Source: Candidatus Omnitrophota bacterium (GTDB lineage: Bacteria > Omnitrophota > Gorgyraeia > Tantalellales > Tantalellaceae). From it: a stretch of DNA of 36,486 nt. Below the pieces are notes generated by a model, which worked only from the letters and a program-made list of their open reading frames with translations, was not told the DNA's origin and made no database searches. Positions 1 through 8,657 of this stretch are shown here, one piece after another. Each line of letters begins with the position of its first letter. Position 1 is the first letter of the stretch. Position numbers and translations under genes: made by a program. The stretch is taken from contig JAJRVD010000017.1 in NCBI GenBank assembly GCA_024277375.1, positions 1 to 36,486 of the forward strand, written 5' to 3'.

Positions 1-187
1 AGTGTGGGTTATTGGGTGTATGGGATAATTCAATATATAGATACCGTAAAGCAACCAACAGGTGCGCCGTCTTCCCCCATGGGGGAAGAGATCAAAGAAC
101 TGGAACATGAAAGTGCCCAATTATCTTGACACTACTTTCCAGGCCCTGCGATTGACTTTTGTATACTAATATGATAGGTTAGGTCAA

Positions 188-496
188 ATGGGAAATAAAA
201 CTAAAAAAAAGATCATTACAGCTGAGGATGTGCGATATGTCGCTAAATTGTCCAGGTTGAGCCTTGACGAAGATAAAATAGGAAAGTTTCAGGAGCAGCT
301 TGACGGCATATTAGGCTATATCGCTCAGCTGGACGAAGTGAATACCGATGGTGTTCTGCCTACGACACACGTGTTATCTTCTATGAAAAATGTTTTTCGT
401 GAAGACGAGCTTAGAGAGTCTCTTACTACGGAAGCCGCGCTGAAAAACGCGCCTGAGGCGGATGAACATTTCTTTAAAGTTCCCAAAATCATCTAA
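188..496 (+). CDS. gatC: Asp-tRNA(Asn)/Glu-tRNA(Gln) amidotransferase subunit C
   Basis: 102 aa ORF with GatC-like sequence (ITAEDVRYVAKLSRLSLDEDKI..., VLPTTHV); followed directly by gatA. Confidence 0.95.
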   Translation: MGNKTKKKIITAEDVRYVAKLSRLSLDEDKIGKFQEQLDGILGYIAQLDEVNTDGVLPTTHVLSSMKNVFREDELRESLTTEAALKNAPEADEHFFKVPKII

Positions 497-498
497 TA

Positions 499-1956
499 AT
501 GACTAAAAAAGACGATTACTTATCAAATATCGAAGGGTATGGGCGCGCGCTCAGAGAGAATGCCGTATCTTTAAACTCTTATGCGGAAGTTTTGGCATCC
601 AGAGCGATAGATATCGATAAAGATATTCACGCATTTGCCCGCATCGACAAAGAACGCGTAATTGAGCGAGCGGAAGAACTGGAGAATTCGAGTAGAGCGG
701 GAAGGCTATGGGGGGTTCCTGTCGCGGTTAAAGACAATTTATGCGTTAAGGATGAATTGACCACATGTGGCTCTAAAATACTCGAAGGGTTTCGTCCTCC
801 CTATAACGCGACCGTAGTTGAGAAGCTTATTGCCGAAGGGGCGTTGCTGTTCGCGGGCGCCAATATGGACGAATTTGCTTTTGGCTCGTCTTGTGAAACT
901 TCATGTTATGGCGGGGCAAAGAACCCGTGGGATACTTCCCGCATTCCGGGTGGTTCAAGTGGCGGCTCGGCCGCGGCTGTAGCCTCGACCGAAGTTGTCG
1001 CGGCTCTGGGGTCAGATACCGGTGGTTCAATACGCCAGCCCGCGTCAATGTGTGGAATCGTGGGTTTTAAACCTACATATGGACGTGTTTCCCGCTACGG
1101 GCTTATAGCGTTTGCCTCGAGTCTTGACCAGATAGGCCCACTAACCCGAGACATCACGGATTCCGCCATACTTTTGGAGATAATTTCCGGGCATGACCAT
1201 CGTGATTCAACATCGGTTAATGTGGACGTGCCGCGATATACGGATAGTCTGTCTCAGGACATAAAAGGGATGAAGATCGGCATACCTGAAGAATATTTTC
1301 AATCGGGGATAGATAAAGGTGTAACCGATAGTATTGATGCCGCTATAAAAGTCTACAAAGATCTTGGCGCCGAGACAGTCGAAATATCGCTGCCACATAC
1401 AAAATACGCCGTCAGTTGTTATTACATAATCGGTCCCGCTGAGGCAAGTTCTAATTTAGCGCGATATGACGGTGTGCACTATGGACATAGATGCGCTAAT
1501 TCTCAAGATATTATCGATATGTACATTGATAGCAGAAATGAGGGGTTTGGCGCCGAGGCGAAACGGAGAATACTCCTGGGGAATTATTCGTTGAGTAGCG
1601 GCTATTACGAGGCTTACTATCTTAAAGCGCAAAAGGTGAGAACCAAAATAGCGGATGATTTTCGTGAAGTGTTTAAGAGCTGTGATTGTATCTTAACTCC
1701 AACAGCTCCGACAACCGCGTTCAAGATCGGCGAAAGGATAGAGGATCCTCTTAAGATGTATCTTTCAGACGTTTTTACTATCCCGGCAAACCTTGCCGGG
1801 CTTCCGGCAGTAACGATCCCGTGCGGATTTGGGGAAAATGATATGCCGGTCGGACTTCAACTTATGGCGGAACCATTTGCTGAGGAAACATTGATACGTG
1901 CCGCGCACGCTTTTGAAAGAAATACCGATTATCATAAACGATTCGCGGGGGAATGA
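499..1956 (+). CDS. gatA: Asp/Glu-tRNA amidotransferase subunit A (amidase signature family)
   Basis: Amidase signature GGSSGGSAAAVAS...GSDTGGSIRQPAS. Confidence 0.97.
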   Translation: MTKKDDYLSNIEGYGRALRENAVSLNSYAEVLASRAIDIDKDIHAFARIDKERVIERAEELENSSRAGRLWGVPVAVKDNLCVKDELTTCGSKILEGFRPPYNATVVEKLIAEGALLFAGANMDEFAFGSSCETSCYGGAKNPWDTSRIPGGSSGGSAAAVASTEVVAALGSDTGGSIRQPASMCGIVGFKPTYGRVSRYGLIAFASSLDQIGPLTRDITDSAILLEIISGHDHRDSTSVNVDVPRYTDSLSQDIKGMKIGIPEEYFQSGIDKGVTDSIDAAIKVYKDLGAETVEISLPHTKYAVSCYYIIGPAEASSNLARYDGVHYGHRCANSQDIIDMYIDSRNEGFGAEAKRRILLGNYSLSSGYYEAYYLKAQKVRTKIADDFREVFKSCDCILTPTAPTTAFKIGERIEDPLKMYLSDVFTIPANLAGLPAVTIPCGFGENDMPVGLQLMAEPFAEETLIRAAHAFERNTDYHKRFAGE

Positions 1957-1986
1957 GATTCTTCGTCACGGCGCTCCTCAGAATCT

Positions 1987-2094
1987 GGCTGTGTCGCGAT
2001 TCGTTTTGCGAATGGCCGCATACAATATACTGTAGGGGTTCGATTTATCGAACCCGATATAAGGGCTTGATGAATCAAGCCCCTACATTAACAC
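1987..2094 (+). mobile_element. MITE-like double-hairpin element, core copy
   Basis: GGCTGTGTC...GTAGGGGTTCGATTTATCGAACCCGATATAAGGGCTTGATGAATCAAGCCCCTAC... Confidence 0.85.
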
Positions 2095-2104
2095 AAAAAA
2101 CACG

Positions 2105-3556
2105 ATGAACACAAAAAAATCAAAATATGAAACTGTTGTCGGGCTGGAGGTTCATGTTCAGCTTTCGACAAAAACAAAGATCTTTTGTGGCTGCGCTAAT
2201 GGTTTTGGAGCGGATCCTAACACGCAGGTTTGTCCGGTATGTCTGGGGCAACCGGGGTCATTACCCGTTCTAAATCGTACGGCTTTTGAGTCTTCGATAA
2301 AAGTCGCGCTTGCTATTAATTGTGATGTCCAGGAAATCGTTAAATTTGATCGTAAAAATTACTATTATCCCGACCTGCCGAAGAATTATCAGATAAGTCA
2401 GTTTGATATGCCGATAGCGTATGACGGTCACTTAACGGTTCCGGGGGAAGATGGATCTTCCCGTGATATCGGGATTACGCGTGCCCACCTGGAGGAGGAC
2501 GCGGGAAAGCTTATACATGATGAAAAAAAGCCGTTCAGCTATGTTGATCTTAATCGAACCGGAACGCCGCTTCTCGAGATCGTATCAGAACCCGACATAC
2601 AGTCGCCCGGCGAAGCGTATCAATATCTGGTGATTTTAAAGCATATCATAAAATATTTGGATGTCTCCGACTGCAATATGGAAGAGGGGAGCTTAAGGTG
2701 CGACGCGAATATATCTCTCAGGAAAAGGGGAGATAAAGAGCTGGGCAGTAAGGTTGAGATCAAAAACTTAAACTCTTTTAAAGCGGTGAGAGACGCTCTT
2801 CTTTACGAGGAAGAACGCCAGGAAGACATTCTTTCCGAAGGAGGTCGGATAGAGCAAGAGACGCGCCTGTGGGACGAGAAAAGAGGTATTACCAGTTCCA
2901 TGAGATCAAAAGAAGGCGCTCAGGATTATCGTTATTTTCCGGATCCGGATCTTGTTCCTTTTGAGGTGCGCTCCGGTTTGGTAGAAACTATTAGGGAAAA
3001 TCTACCGGAGCTCCCGGTCAAGAAAATAGAACGTTTTGCCGAACAATATAAGCTGGACAAAAAAGATATAGAAGTGCTTGTTTCTGAGAGGCCGATAGCT
3101 GATTTTTTTGAAAAAGTTAACACAGAGTGTAATAACCCGAAAGTTGTATCCAATTGGATACAGGGTGAGGTTATGATGCATTTAAAAGATAAGGCCACGA
3201 ATATTGAGGGTTTAGGCCTTAGCGCTAAAGCATTGGCTGTTATCATAAAATTGGCATCCGGCGGGACGATAAGCGGGCTGGCTGCCAAAGATGTCCTGAA
3301 TACGCATATAGATACCGGAGACGATCCAGAGGTTATCATAAAGGAACAGGGACTTGAACAAGTTTCGGACGAAGGGGAGTTGGATGTTATTGTCAACAAA
3401 GTGATAGAGGTCAACGAAAAGTCCGCGAATGATTATAGAAATGGCAAAGTGAACGCGCTGGGTTTTCTTGTCGGTCAGGTGATGAGGGAGAGTCGCGGCA
3501 AAGCGAATCCAAAATTGGCCGGTGACATGTTAAAGAAAAAGCTTGAGAGAAAATAA
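2105..3556 (+). CDS. gatB: Asp/Glu-tRNA amidotransferase subunit B
   Basis: YETVVGLEVHVQLSTKTKIFCGC...; full length, 483 aa. Confidence 0.97.
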   Translation: MNTKKSKYETVVGLEVHVQLSTKTKIFCGCANGFGADPNTQVCPVCLGQPGSLPVLNRTAFESSIKVALAINCDVQEIVKFDRKNYYYPDLPKNYQISQFDMPIAYDGHLTVPGEDGSSRDIGITRAHLEEDAGKLIHDEKKPFSYVDLNRTGTPLLEIVSEPDIQSPGEAYQYLVILKHIIKYLDVSDCNMEEGSLRCDANISLRKRGDKELGSKVEIKNLNSFKAVRDALLYEEERQEDILSEGGRIEQETRLWDEKRGITSSMRSKEGAQDYRYFPDPDLVPFEVRSGLVETIRENLPELPVKKIERFAEQYKLDKKDIEVLVSERPIADFFEKVNTECNNPKVVSNWIQGEVMMHLKDKATNIEGLGLSAKALAVIIKLASGGTISGLAAKDVLNTHIDTGDDPEVIIKEQGLEQVSDEGELDVIVNKVIEVNEKSANDYRNGKVNALGFLVGQVMRESRGKANPKLAGDMLKKKLERK

Positions 3557-3567
3557 AAAAGGTTCTC

Positions 3568-4782
3568 ATGAAAAAGAAAATAGTAGCTGTAGCGTTTCTG
3601 GTTTTATTTGTGGGCGCTGTCATATTCAGCCTTTCTGCTGAAAGCGACGATATTGTAGGCAACAGTAAAGAACTCTTTAAAAACATACAGCTTTTTACGG
3701 ACTCGATCGCGCTTATAATCGCCGATTATGTCGAACCTGTTAAGGCCAAGGATCTTATTTATGGAGCCATAAGAGGGATGATGTACACGCTGGACGGTTA
3801 TAGCCAGTTTTTGGATCCTGAGGGGTTTCAGGAGATCAAAGAGGAGACCCAGGGCAAATTTGCCGGTATCGGTATTCGTATAGGGATCCGTGATAGTGTG
3901 CTTACCGTTATTGCTCCTATGGAGGGGACTCCGGCCTTTGCCGCAGGGTTGAAGACTGCCGATAAGATAGTTGAGATAGATGGCGAAATGACACATGATA
4001 TGAGTCTTGACGACGCGGTTAAGAGGTTGAGGGGTGAGGTCGGAACTGACGTTGCTGTGGGCATAGTCAGAGAGGAAGTGGAGGATGTACTCAATTTTAC
4101 GATAAAAAGGGCGATCATAGAGATCGAGAGCATAAAGGATGTCAAGGTTATTGAGGACGATATCGGGTATATTAAGATAGTTGAATTCCAGGAGCGTACC
4201 GTAAAAGACCTGAGAGAAAGCCTTAAGGATTTCAAGGAAAAGGGAATTGAAGATCTTATTATTGATGTTCGAAACAATCCCGGGGGATTGTTGAAAGCGT
4301 CAGTAGGGGCCGCCGATCTTTTTTTAGATGAAGGGGCATTGATCGTTTACACCGAGGGGCGAGATCCGAGAGATCGCGTAGAATTCAGGGCTAAGAAAAA
4401 ATTAGAAACTTTTGATACCAAACTCGTCATCCTTGTGAACAAGGGCTCGGCGAGCGCCTCGGAGATACTTGCCGGTGCTATTAAGGATAATGATCGGGGA
4501 TTGATCGTAGGTACGGTAACATTCGGTAAAGGGTCAGTTCAGACGGTAATACCGCTTAAGGATGATTCAGCGTTACGTTTGACCATAGCTTCGTATTATA
4601 CTCCTTCCGGAAAAACTATTCGAGACGCGGGTGTCGAGCCGGATGTTCTTGTGGAACGTGAAGAGCCTGAAGAGTCCGGGGACAAAGAAAAGAAAGAGAA
4701 GAAAGAGCAACAAGAAGTAAAAGATAATCAACTTGAGGCGGCCATAAGGATACTGAAAGAGGCCAAAACGATCCGAGTATAA
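3568..4782 (+). CDS. ctpA: S41 family C-terminal processing peptidase with PDZ domain
   Basis: PDZ domain plus GSASASEILAGAIKDNDRGLIVGTVTFGKGSVQ catalytic region. Confidence 0.9.
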   Translation: MKKKIVAVAFLVLFVGAVIFSLSAESDDIVGNSKELFKNIQLFTDSIALIIADYVEPVKAKDLIYGAIRGMMYTLDGYSQFLDPEGFQEIKEETQGKFAGIGIRIGIRDSVLTVIAPMEGTPAFAAGLKTADKIVEIDGEMTHDMSLDDAVKRLRGEVGTDVAVGIVREEVEDVLNFTIKRAIIEIESIKDVKVIEDDIGYIKIVEFQERTVKDLRESLKDFKEKGIEDLIIDVRNNPGGLLKASVGAADLFLDEGALIVYTEGRDPRDRVEFRAKKKLETFDTKLVILVNKGSASASEILAGAIKDNDRGLIVGTVTFGKGSVQTVIPLKDDSALRLTIASYYTPSGKTIRDAGVEPDVLVEREEPEESGDKEKKEKKEQQEVKDNQLEAAIRILKEAKTIRV

Positions 4783-4795
4783 CAACTTTTTAATA

Positions 4796-5605
4796 ATGGA
4801 CAAAAAAACATTTCTGACCTGTCTGTTTCTATCCCTGGCAATTGTGGTCGCGTTTACCTTTTGGGGAAGTCCACGCGATATACGCGAAGATGTTTCTGTG
4901 CCGACCGAGATTGTAGAGACATCCTTAGAAGATCATTCTCCGAGAATCGCGTTGGTACTGGATGACCTGGGATATTCCATGAAAAACATGGAGGAAATTA
5001 AGGCTCTGGAAATTCCCGTTACATTAGCGGTTTTGCCGAATACTCCATATTCGAAAAGGGTATGTTCTTTCGCGGATCAAAATGGGATGGAGATTATACT
5101 TCATATGCCTATGGAGCCCGAGAGCCAAACTTCCGGATTGGAAGTAAACACAATTATGGTAAACACCCCACCGGAAGTTATTGCCGGGTTTTTGGATAAG
5201 GCAATTCAGACGGTTCCCTCAGCTAAAGGGGTTTCTAATCATATGGGGTCTAAGGTTACGGGGGACTCAAGGGTGATGGAAAATCTTTTTCCGATCTTGA
5301 AAGAGAGAAAGTTGTTCTTTTTTGACTCATCAACCGCGAGGAAATCGGTTTGCGAACTCGCGGCGGAGAAAACTATGGTTTCCTATTCAAAACGGGACAT
5401 ATTTATAGACCATGTCCCCACAGAGCAAGGTATTTCCGATCAGATGAAGAAGCTGGAAGAGATCGCGCGTTCCAGAGGGTTGGTATCCGCGATAGGGCAT
5501 GATAGAAGTTTAACGGTGAAAGTCTTAGGCGATGTAGTTCCTGGGATGGTCGAAAGAGGGATACGATTTGTAACGGTTTCTGATATGTTGGAAACGAAAA
5601 AATAA
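4796..5605 (+). CDS. Divergent polysaccharide deacetylase family protein
   Basis: N-terminal hydrophobic segment; RIALVLDDLGYSMKNMEEIKALEIPVTLAVLPNTPYS; typical neighbour of ctpA. Confidence 0.85.
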   Translation: MDKKTFLTCLFLSLAIVVAFTFWGSPRDIREDVSVPTEIVETSLEDHSPRIALVLDDLGYSMKNMEEIKALEIPVTLAVLPNTPYSKRVCSFADQNGMEIILHMPMEPESQTSGLEVNTIMVNTPPEVIAGFLDKAIQTVPSAKGVSNHMGSKVTGDSRVMENLFPILKERKLFFFDSSTARKSVCELAAEKTMVSYSKRDIFIDHVPTEQGISDQMKKLEEIARSRGLVSAIGHDRSLTVKVLGDVVPGMVERGIRFVTVSDMLETKK

Positions 5606-5612
5606 GAAAATC

Positions 5613-6626
5613 ATGATCACATTAGGAATAGAAAGCTCTTGTGACGAGACCGCGGTAGCTTTGGTAGAAGACGCTAGCGTGCTATCTAACGAAGTTTCTT
5701 CCAGCGTGCATCTTCACGCGCCATATGGTGGAGTAATTCCTGAAATTGCTTCCAGGTATCATGTGGAGTACATATACCCGGCGACGAAGAAAGCTTTAGA
5801 GGACGCAAGTCGGACCATAGAGGATGTTGATCTTATCGCGGTTACGCAGGGGCCGGGTTTGCCGGGCTCATTGCTTACGGGTGTCGCGTACGCGAAAGCT
5901 CTGAGTTTCGCGGGTGATATCCCGATCGTGGGAGTTAACCATCTTTACGCGCATATCTTGTCCTGTTTTTTAGACAGAGATAAGCCCGGGGATGTAAAAA
6001 GCAAATTTCCATTTATCGGGATGGTAGTCTCCGGGGGGCATACGAGTACGTATGTGTGCGCGTCTTCAAATGACTTCGAGGTTCTTGGCCGTACTCTTGA
6101 TGACGCGGTGGGAGAGGCTTTCGACAAGGTGGCGAAGATACTTGACTTAGGATATCCGGGAGGTCCGATCGTGGAAAAAAGGGCTCTTGCGTACAAAGGT
6201 AAAGACGTAATAGATTTTCCCCGGGCACTCGTCAAGGATGGAAAAAATCTGGATTTCAGCTTTAGCGGGATAAAGACAGCGGTATTGTATTACTGGCGGG
6301 ATTCCGCGAAAACGGAAGAGATTAAGGATATTATCTGCTTTTCTTTCCAAGAAGCGGTAATAGATGTTATAATATCCAAGATAAAAAGAGTGTTTGCCGC
6401 CACAGGAATAAAACGATTTGCGGTCGGCGGCGGAGTAATAAATAACGAAACTTTGAGAAAAAGAATTTGTGGTCTTTGTCGGACCGAAAAGGTTGAACTT
6501 TTTTTGCCGCGTAAAGAATTTTGTTCGGATAACGCGGCTATGATAGCGGCTTTGGGAGAAGAGATTTTTAACAGCGAGGGACCAGATACATTTTCTCTGA
6601 ACGCGAAACCGGGTCTTTATAGGTAG
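5613..6626 (+). CDS. tsaD: tRNA N6-threonylcarbamoyladenosine synthase subunit TsaD
   Basis: MITLGIESSCDETAVALVED..., GVNHLYAHILS, VSGGHTSTYV. Confidence 0.96.
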   Translation: MITLGIESSCDETAVALVEDASVLSNEVSSSVHLHAPYGGVIPEIASRYHVEYIYPATKKALEDASRTIEDVDLIAVTQGPGLPGSLLTGVAYAKALSFAGDIPIVGVNHLYAHILSCFLDRDKPGDVKSKFPFIGMVVSGGHTSTYVCASSNDFEVLGRTLDDAVGEAFDKVAKILDLGYPGGPIVEKRALAYKGKDVIDFPRALVKDGKNLDFSFSGIKTAVLYYWRDSAKTEEIKDIICFSFQEAVIDVIISKIKRVFAATGIKRFAVGGGVINNETLRKRICGLCRTEKVELFLPRKEFCSDNAAMIAALGEEIFNSEGPDTFSLNAKPGLYR

Positions 6627-6641
6627 GAAAGGAGTGTTTGT

Positions 6642-7304
6642 ATGTCGTACGACGTAGTGCTGATCAGGATCATTTTATCGGCTATCCTGGGCGGGATGGT
6701 TGGTTTCGAACGCGAGGTGCATGGGTGTGCCGCGGGATTAAGGACGCACATACTTGTATCTGTGGGCTCCGCTGTTTTTATGATCACCTCTATCGAGGTT
6801 GCCTCCAGGTATTCGCACCTTGGGGCCGTGGATCCGTCACGTATCGCGGCGAGCGTAGTTGCCGGCATAGGTTTTCTTGGCGCGGGCGCGATCATCAGGT
6901 ATGGAGCCTCAATACGGGGGTTGACAACCGCGGCGAGTATATGGGCTGTCGCGGCTATAGGTCTTTCCGCGGGGGCGGGGTTGTATGTCGTTACCGGTGT
7001 AACTGCCGCCATAGTTGTGGGAACATTGTTTTTGTCGCGACTAGAGGAAAGAATGGAACTAAAGAGACATATCAGAAAATTGACGATCAAAACAGATTTT
7101 TTTGATGAAAAGACCGGACAGCAGATCTCCGATATTGTTGAGACATATGGAGGCAGCTTAAAGCGAATAGAAACCAGTGAGAAGGAGTCTAAAGACGGGG
7201 TAATTGAACTTGAAGTTGACATAATGCTTTCAAGAATTTATTATAGAGACGTGGAAGCTGAGATCTCCTCGCTTCCCGGTGTAGCGGCTGTGAGTTGGAA
7301 ATAG
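6642..7304 (+). CDS. MgtC/SapB family membrane protein
   Basis: RIILSAILGGMVGFEREVHGCAAGLRTHILVSVGSAVFM...GFLGAGAIIR; multiple hydrophobic segments. Confidence 0.9.
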   Translation: MSYDVVLIRIILSAILGGMVGFEREVHGCAAGLRTHILVSVGSAVFMITSIEVASRYSHLGAVDPSRIAASVVAGIGFLGAGAIIRYGASIRGLTTAASIWAVAAIGLSAGAGLYVVTGVTAAIVVGTLFLSRLEERMELKRHIRKLTIKTDFFDEKTGQQISDIVETYGGSLKRIETSEKESKDGVIELEVDIMLSRIYYRDVEAEISSLPGVAAVSWK

Positions 7305-7334
7305 AGATAACGGTTTAGATAACGATTAGGGTTA

Positions 7335-7499
7335 TGCAAAATGGAGCTTTCGTCATTCGGGCTGTGTCGTAATTTATTTTGCGGATGGCCGCGTACAATA
7401 TATTACTAGGGGTTCGATTTTTCGAACCCGATATAACGGGCTTGATGGATCAAGCCCCTACATTACCACACAGTTTGATTGAAAAAACAGCGTTTTGCA
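7335..7499 (+). mobile_element. MITE-like double-hairpin element, full copy with outer TGCAAAA/TTTTGCA ends
   Basis: TGCAAAATGGAGCTTTCGTCATTCGGGCTGTGTCGTAAT...AAACAGCGTTTTGCA. Confidence 0.9.
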
Positions 7500-7531
7500 T
7501 GAGTCTAATAACGATAAACAAGGAGGATACG

Positions 7532-8104
7532 ATGAGAAAGAAAAAAGGGAATGAATCTGTAGAGACCACCGCGAAGCCTCGTACAGATGAAACATTATTG
7601 GATGTATCCGCGAGTATGCAGGGTACATTGCGTTTTGATGACGCGGTAAATTTAAGGATTAACGGTAAATTCGAAGGAACCCTGGATACAAAGGGCTCTT
7701 TGACGATAGGACAAAAGGCGGACATAAGCGCCAATATAACCGGTGAGAACATTTCTATCGCCGGTGTGGTTAAAGGCAATATCATCGCTACTAAAATTTT
7801 GACCCTGGATACTACAGCCAAACTTGAAGGAGATATCGATACTTCAAAGCTCGTTATTAAAGAAGGCGCTTTGCTTAACGGTCAGATCAGGATGACACAA
7901 CAAAGATCAGATTCCAGCTCGTCATCTTCGAGAGGTGATTGGTTGAGCGTTAATCAGCTTGCCAAATATCTTGAAGTGGATGCTTCCAAGATTTCCGAGT
8001 GGGCCAACGGAGGGATGCTTCCCGGAACTAAAGAAGGGGGCGACTGGGTGTTCGATAGAATTAAGGTCGATCAGTGGATAACGGAAGGTAAAGTAAAGGC
8101 CTGA
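7532..8104 (+). CDS. Bactofilin (polymer-forming) domain fused to a C-terminal excisionase/MerR-like helix-turn-helix domain
   Basis: Start moved to the ATG at 7532, after SD AAGGAGGATACG; the upstream 51 codons of the supplied ORF are repeat DNA. Bactofilin beta-repeats LRINGKFEGTLDTKGSLTIGQKADISANITGENISIAGVVKGNI; C-terminus WLSVNQLAKYLEVDASKISEWANGGMLPGTKEGGDWVFDRIKVDQWI. Confidence 0.85.
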   Translation: MRKKKGNESVETTAKPRTDETLLDVSASMQGTLRFDDAVNLRINGKFEGTLDTKGSLTIGQKADISANITGENISIAGVVKGNIIATKILTLDTTAKLEGDIDTSKLVIKEGALLNGQIRMTQQRSDSSSSSSRGDWLSVNQLAKYLEVDASKISEWANGGMLPGTKEGGDWVFDRIKVDQWITEGKVKA

Positions 8105-8108
8105 TAAT

Positions 8109-8474
8109 ATGCCGGAAAAATTGCTGACATTACGAGAACTATCCGATTACCTCCACATAAAAGAAAAAAAGCTGAAAACGCTTGTAGAAGAGGGAGCGAT
8201 CAGCGCGTATAGGCTAGGTGGAGAACTTTTGCGATTTCGTAAGGATCAAATAGAGGCTATACGGACAGAAATAGAATCGCGTGTTACGGATGCTGATAGG
8301 ATAACAGGCACCGGTGACGTCCATGAAAAAAATACGGGCAGAGATACAAGATTGTCTACACGAGGCGTTTCTTCTGTGTGGGACACCCTTGCGGATTTCT
8401 TTTATTTCGGCGATTTTTATATAGTATCAGGTGCTTTGATAGTTGTACTTCTCATCGTTATCTTCCGCGGGTAA
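8109..8474 (+). CDS. Excisionase-family helix-turn-helix protein with a C-terminal transmembrane segment
   Basis: LLTLRELSDYLHIKEKKLKTLVEEGAISAYRLGGELLRFRKDQI, then C-terminal FYIVSGALIVVLLIVIFRG; 4 nt after the bactofilin-HTH stop. Confidence 0.82.
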   Translation: MPEKLLTLRELSDYLHIKEKKLKTLVEEGAISAYRLGGELLRFRKDQIEAIRTEIESRVTDADRITGTGDVHEKNTGRDTRLSTRGVSSVWDTLADFFYFGDFYIVSGALIVVLLIVIFRG

Positions 8475-8475
8475 A

Positions 8476-8507
8476 TTGTAGGGGCGTATTGCAATACGCC
8501 CCTACAA
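8476..8507. repeat. Perfect 32-bp palindrome, GTAGGGGC-foot family
   Basis: TTGTAGGGGCGTATTGCAATACGCCCCTACAA. Confidence 0.9.
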
Positions 8508-8526
8508 GCCAAAGTTGATATTTTAA

Positions 8527-8554
8527 TTGACAAAAACGTTTATAGTATTATACT
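8527..8554 (+). promoter_or_regulatory. Sigma70-type promoter candidate upstream of polA
   Basis: TTGACA - 16 nt - TATACT. Confidence 0.65.
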
Positions 8555-8657
8555 TAGAGGGTATACGGAAACTCTCCAAAATTGAATCCATTTTTTATTT
8601 CGAATATACCACCCTTAAATATTTGCAAATCCAATCTTCGTAAGATCCAACTGATAA

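Noticed and set aside
2932-3414. Minus-strand ORFs of 120-290 aa (e.g. 2932-3414, 15434-16288, 19124-19768)
   Set aside because: Antisense to clear conserved genes, low-complexity Ser/Leu/Pro-rich composition, no RBS or domain match; typical shadow ORFs.
6638-7105. 155-aa + strand ORF overlapping mgtC
   Set aside because: Out-of-frame shadow ORF of the mgtC-like gene with no recognisable domain.
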